Shown here: positions 60,167 through 64,000 of the stretch, in pieces | Layout of the letters: each line of letters opens with the position of its first letter | How positions within the stretch are numbered: the stretch's first letter is position 1 | Assembly: GCA_963969395.1 (NCBI GenBank) | Contig: OZ017799.1 | Span: 25,236,501-25,300,500 of the forward strand | Direction of reading: 5' to 3' | Origin: Pseudoscleropodium purum | Lineage: Eukaryota > Streptophyta > Bryopsida > Hypnales > Brachytheciaceae | DNA length: 64,000 bases | Notes under the pieces: generated by a model | What the model was told of the DNA's origin: nothing | The model's input: only the letters and a program-made list of their open reading frames with translations | The model's database searches: none | Made by a program: the position numbers and the translations under genes

Positions 60167-61767
60167 ATGTCGTCGAGCTCCGTGTTGCAGGCTCACAATG
60201 TGACCATAGTTGGCACTGGCGAGCACTGCGTGGTGCTCAGCCACGGGTTTGGATCCGACCAGTCCGTCTGGAAATACGTGCTGCCGCATCTGGTGAACGA
60301 CTACAAGGTGGTTCTATATGACTTGATGGGTGCCGGGAGCACTAACCCAGAGGATTTCAGTTTCAGCCGATACTCGTCGCTTCACGGGTACGCCGACGAC
60401 TTGCTCACCATCCTGGACGAGTTAAACATCGAGAACTGCTTGTACGTCGGCCACTCCGTCTCCGGAATGATTGGAATGATTGCCTCCATTGAGCGCCCGG
60501 AAGCGTTTCAGAAGCTGGTGTTGCTGGCATCAACGGCCAGGTACGAATCCAAGTCGACCACAATTCTCACGGGCTGTAATTAATTCTAGGGCTACGCATC
60601 TTTTGGATACAGCCCATTGAAATGCCAGAATTTCAAGAAATTGGCACTTTTGCGGATGCTCATCTGGGACCTGAGACCTTGTTATCAAAGCTGTGCCGTG
60701 CACTTGGACGTCACAAATGTTGGCGGTATGAAACAATTCATTTTCAGGGATATGGCCAAATTGATGAGATTTGTGTCGAATGAGTGGTGATAAATATAGT
60801 TGCGGTGCGCAGGTACTTGAACGACGAGGGGTACCATGGAGGCTTCGAGCAGAGAGAGCTGGAAGGCGTTTACGACGACATGAAATCCAACTTCCGGTCG
60901 TGGGTGACGGGGTTTGCGCCGCGAGCGGTGGGAGAGGGCTTGCAGAGCCCGGCGGTGCAAGAGTTCAGTCGCACATACTACGCCATCCGACCGGACATTG
61001 CACTCAGCGTGGTCAAAACCACCTTCCAGAGCGACTTGCGCTCCATTTTGCCGCTGGTAAGAACACCATCCAACCCCTACAATCCCTAACGTTGCAGTAG
61101 ATCCTTGAATTTCCGAAACTTGTCCAAGTTGATCGAGATTTTTTAATTCGTAATCGCGGCTTGAAGTTAGGGTTTCCATTTCCTATTGGTTTGATTTGTA
61201 CTACGCAGAGGATCTGGACCATGAAACCCAACATACCACCGCTGTCTGGATTCTTCCTCCTTGTTCGATGCTTTGCAGACCTCCAACCCTGAATTTTTCC
61301 TTTGAAGACCCTTATAAATTCACAAATCTTACTCAGTGGAATGAGTAGAGTTTGCGCTATGGGTACGAAATTTTGTCCTCTTAAAAATGAACCAAAATTT
61401 ACGCGAAAGGGATTATTCTCATTGATCTTAGGGTTTTGCAATTTCAGTGGGATTCTCTATACTTCAGAAAGGACCAGGTTGCCTTCCATACACACGGGTG
61501 GGTGTTCTCTACTGCTCCACCTCTTCCGATTATTTCGTATTGATCAAATCGTTTACATTCTGGGTGTTGTGGACATAGGTCACGGTGCCGTGCCACCTCC
61601 TGCAAACCATGAAAGACATGGCGGTACCGCTAGAAGCGGCGCAGTATCTACAACGGCATTTGGGAGGGTGGTCGACGATGGAGGTCCTGAACACGGAGGG
61701 CCATCTACCGCATTTGAGTCACCCGGCAGTAGTCATCCCTGCGGTTCTGCGATGCCTTGCTTCCTGA
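60167..61767 (+). CDS. KAI2L: KAI2-like alpha/beta hydrolase, intact
   Basis: Three exons join in frame: 60167-60540, 60813-61056 and 61579-61767, giving 268 aa, the usual length of KAI2/D14 proteins. The start ATG gives 'MSSSSVLQAHNVTIVGTGEH', aligning with the family N-terminus. The catalytic triad is Ser97 (GHSVSG), Asp219 (KDMAVP) and His248 (EGHLPHLS); 'LSHGFGSDQSVWKYV' forms the oxyanion region. Family members bind butenolides (karrikins, strigolactones, the unknown endogenous KL), hydrolyse them slowly and signal through the F-box protein MAX2. Which ligand applies here cannot be read from sequence. The lid region (about 125-200) departs from typical KAI2 in places: 'GVYDDMKSNFRSW', 'FAPRAVGEGLQSP' and 'YYAIRPDIALSVV'. 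A decayed paralogue lies 8.9 kb upstream on the other strand. Confidence 0.93.
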
Positions 61768-63207
61768 TTGTTGCGAAGGATTTCGCTACCATTGCAATAC
61801 CAGATTCGTAAACGTTAAACGTTAATTCCGGTTAGCTTGGTACTGTTTTGTGATTTTGAATTGCACCTGGCAAGAATGCAAGCGGATGCTAATCTGAAGA
61901 AGGGGTAGCTTCAATTCTCTCCTCATGAAGAAACACAGTGCGGATTTTGATGCCACGATTCTGGGTTACCCTTTTGTGACACTGTAAATCGTAAAATTCT
62001 TTGGCTAAAGCCGCCAAACTTAGAGTAGAGAGAAACCCTGATAGAGTGATGCTTTAGAGTGGGAGCGAGCTTGTATTCTTGGGATATCAATTGTTCCAAT
62101 GATAAGACGGGGTATTGGAGAGAGTTAGAATAGGATCAATCCAACTTTCCAGGGTGTGTGGCAGATGGGCTGTAACATGTTATGATTGCATTCATGACCT
62201 TGTTTACATGTATGTACAGTACATTACAGGTGACAACATTGTAAATAATGAGTACTCCGTACCAGTCTTTTGCTTACCCCGAGAAGGGCCTGAAGACCCT
62301 TTGTGACTATGTAGAATATTGTGTATTTGGTGGTATTTGAGTTTTGACACACACACACACCTCCCTTGTACAACTAAAGAGGAAATAAAATTATTTTTTA
62401 TTTTTTATGAAAGCATTTGATGTGGCACTATTGGTGCCACATCAGCACCAAGTCAAGTTTTACTATTTTTTAATAATTTTTTTCAAAAAAAATTAAATAT
62501 TTCTTTTTTGTACTTACAGTGTGGGGGACTGAAAAATGAAAGCTTAACGGCCCTCCCCAAGTTTTAGATTTTTCCTAATGCAATTGGACTAAACTTATAT
62601 CTACACAACTTGACCTCCACTCGTGCATCACTTGTGCATTTCAATTTTGGCAATTGGAAAATTGACAATTTAATTGAAATTATCTTGATGTCATCTTTCG
62701 TAAATATATATGTTATTGGTGGCAACATTCAAGTTTTGAATTGTACACTACTAATATAATTTGATCTACAATGGACTTTCTACAATTTGGTTGGGGAAAA
62801 TTAGCACAAATAATTTGGAGATGATATGTTGCTAGAAATAGGCCATTGTTTAATGGATTATTGAAATTATAATGTCTCACTAGAATTTTTGAACTTACAG
62901 TGGCTAGTGTAAATAGATGTACAACAGAAGCTAATTCTAAGAATTTACTACCATTCCTGCATAATATTTCAAAAAATTGAAAGTAAAAAACTATAAGAGC
63001 ACATAGTTGCAATAAACATATAGTACAACCTTTGAAGTTGAAATATGAACCCAAAAAATTTAGCTTAATTCAAATATGCAAATAAGATGTACAACTCTTT
63101 TTCCAAAAACTAATAACATTGTACATTACTTGTAGAAAATGAAAGTACAAGCTATAAAATGATATCACAACTTAAAAGATGCAACTTCTAAGCATTTAAG
63201 ATGACTA
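61768..63207. other. 3' flank and AT-rich intergenic DNA
   Basis: The first 500 bp after the hydrolase stop are moderate in GC and probably 3' UTR. A (CA)n tract is at 62347-62361. 62.4-63.2 kb is AT-rich with no recognisable gene. The minus-strand 113-codon frame at 62713-63054 is low-complexity and unsupported. This stretch may include the 3' part of the Tc1 element whose transposase relic follows. Confidence 0.55.
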
Positions 63208-64000
63208 TCACTCTCTATAGCCACCGTTTGCTTTGTAAATATCAATAGTTCTTTGAGGCATAGAACATATCAACTTCTTTACAACACCAACCTCAATACT
63301 ATACCAAATTTCATATATCTTCTCCCATAAATTGTTTTTGCTAGTGGATTTCCTTTTAGACCTTCTCATGCGACGATCTACTTCATTCCAAAGGTGTTCT
63401 ATAGGATTGAGGTCATGGGATTGTGATGGGTGCCAAATAAGCTTAAACTTTTGAACAAGCAATAGGTCTACAACATAATTTGCACTATGTTTAGGATCAT
63501 TGTCATGTTGGAAAATGACACTCTCTTCCTCTAAACCTTGCATATGTATAGTCTCCATAAGTTATGTCTCCAAAATCTCTCAATATACAAATCTATCCAT
63601 CCTCCTTTCAATCAAATGAAGCTTGCCAATTCCTTCTCAATTCATACAATCCCACCATTATACTTCCTCCCACATGTTTCACAATACATTGTACATGCTA
63701 ATCTAAAAGACCCTCTCCACTCTTTCTCCAACAATATTGTCATTCATTTGAGCCAAAAAGGTTAAATTTTGACTCATTAAAAAAGATGACAAAACTCCAA
63801 TCTTCCGAAGTGAAAAGATTGCATTTCTTTGCCCATTGAAAACAACAAGCTCAATGCCTCTTTGTCAAAAGTGGCTTCTTGACCTTTAGACATGCTTGCA
63901 AACCTTACCTTTGAAGACTCTTTCTAACCAGATCATCACTCCATTGCATGCATGAGACCTTAATTCTCTTCCTATTGCTGCAATGGTACTAGTATTTTGA
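63208..64000 (-). pseudogene. Tc1-type (DD34E) transposase relic, partial
   Basis: On the minus strand, Tc1 transposase motifs appear in order across the end of the window. A helix-turn-helix remnant 'ELRSHACNGV' is followed by 'TSEDWSFVIFFNESKFNLFG', 'VKHVGGSIMVG', 'GKLHLIERRMD', 'FQHDNDPKHSANYVV' and 'SHDLNPIEHLWNEVDRRMR'. The second Asp (HDND) and the Glu (NPIEHLW) are 34 residues apart, the Tc1 DD34E spacing. It is broken: several in-frame stops and frame changes occur upstream of 63558. The first catalytic Asp position (FSDES in the family) reads FFNES here. The 5' part lies beyond the window. TA-target MITEs such as 12520-13091 depend on this enzyme class, but a direct link is not shown. 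Confidence 0.87.

Noticed and set aside
60685..61179. 164-codon minus-strand frame and 109-codon plus-strand frame
   Set aside because: Both are shadows of exon 2 of the intact KAI2-like gene.
61302..61811. 169-codon plus-strand frame
   Set aside because: It covers intron 2 and exon 3 of the KAI2-like gene in the wrong frame; the correct frame gives EGHLPHLS.

Overview
The window is nuclear DNA of a land plant, most likely a bryophyte such as a moss. Genes have many short spliceosomal exons in moderately GC-rich coding DNA, separated by long AT-rich stretches full of small DNA transposons. The gene content fits: a chloroplast thioredoxin of the TRX z/CITRX type, the truncated photolyase homologue PHR2, a malectin-like LRR receptor kinase, a soluble PAS hybrid histidine kinase of the PHK type reported from non-seed plants, and KAI2-type hydrolases. 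The species assignment is inference.

Layout. 1-2.5 kb: TTAA-flanked small elements. 2.6-6.3 kb (-): a decayed cytochrome P450 of CYP704/CYP86 type. 6.3-15.7 kb: AT-rich desert with a 422-bp foldback, TIR elements and a TTAA element split by a nested TA-target element. 15.8-16.8 kb (+): CITRX/TRX z, 4 exons. 17.2-18.3 kb: more TTAA elements. 19.8-24.4 kb (+): PHR2, 7 exons. 24.4-32.7 kb: desert. 32.7-41.0 kb (+): LRR receptor kinase, 14 exons in a fully in-frame model (939 aa), with a transposon in one intron and a relic LRR exon in another. 42.5-49.5 kb (-): hybrid histidine kinase, 11 exons in an in-frame model (973 aa), convergent with the receptor kinase. 49.7-51.3 kb (-): a KAI2-like pseudogene with several lesions. 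51.3-60.1 kb: desert with a second copy of the intronic transposon and more TIR and TTAA elements. 60.2-61.8 kb (+): an intact KAI2-like hydrolase with a complete Ser-Asp-His triad. 63.2-64 kb (-): a broken Tc1-type DD34E transposase running off the window.

Functionally the intact genes cover plastid redox and gene expression (CITRX), light-related biology of unclear mechanism (PHR2), surface perception (LRR-RK), His-Asp phosphorelay (PHK) and butenolide-type small-molecule perception (KAI2-like). Nothing shows that they work as one unit. The least routine material is the mobile-element layer: a TTAA/CCCC-ended family recalling piggyBac derivatives, a dated nested insertion with its empty site visible in the same window, and an 8-bp-duplicating element inside a receptor-kinase intron. 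The intact/decayed KAI2 pair and the altered architecture of the histidine kinase also stand out. All exon borders were read by eye from splice signals and reading phase, without transcript data.
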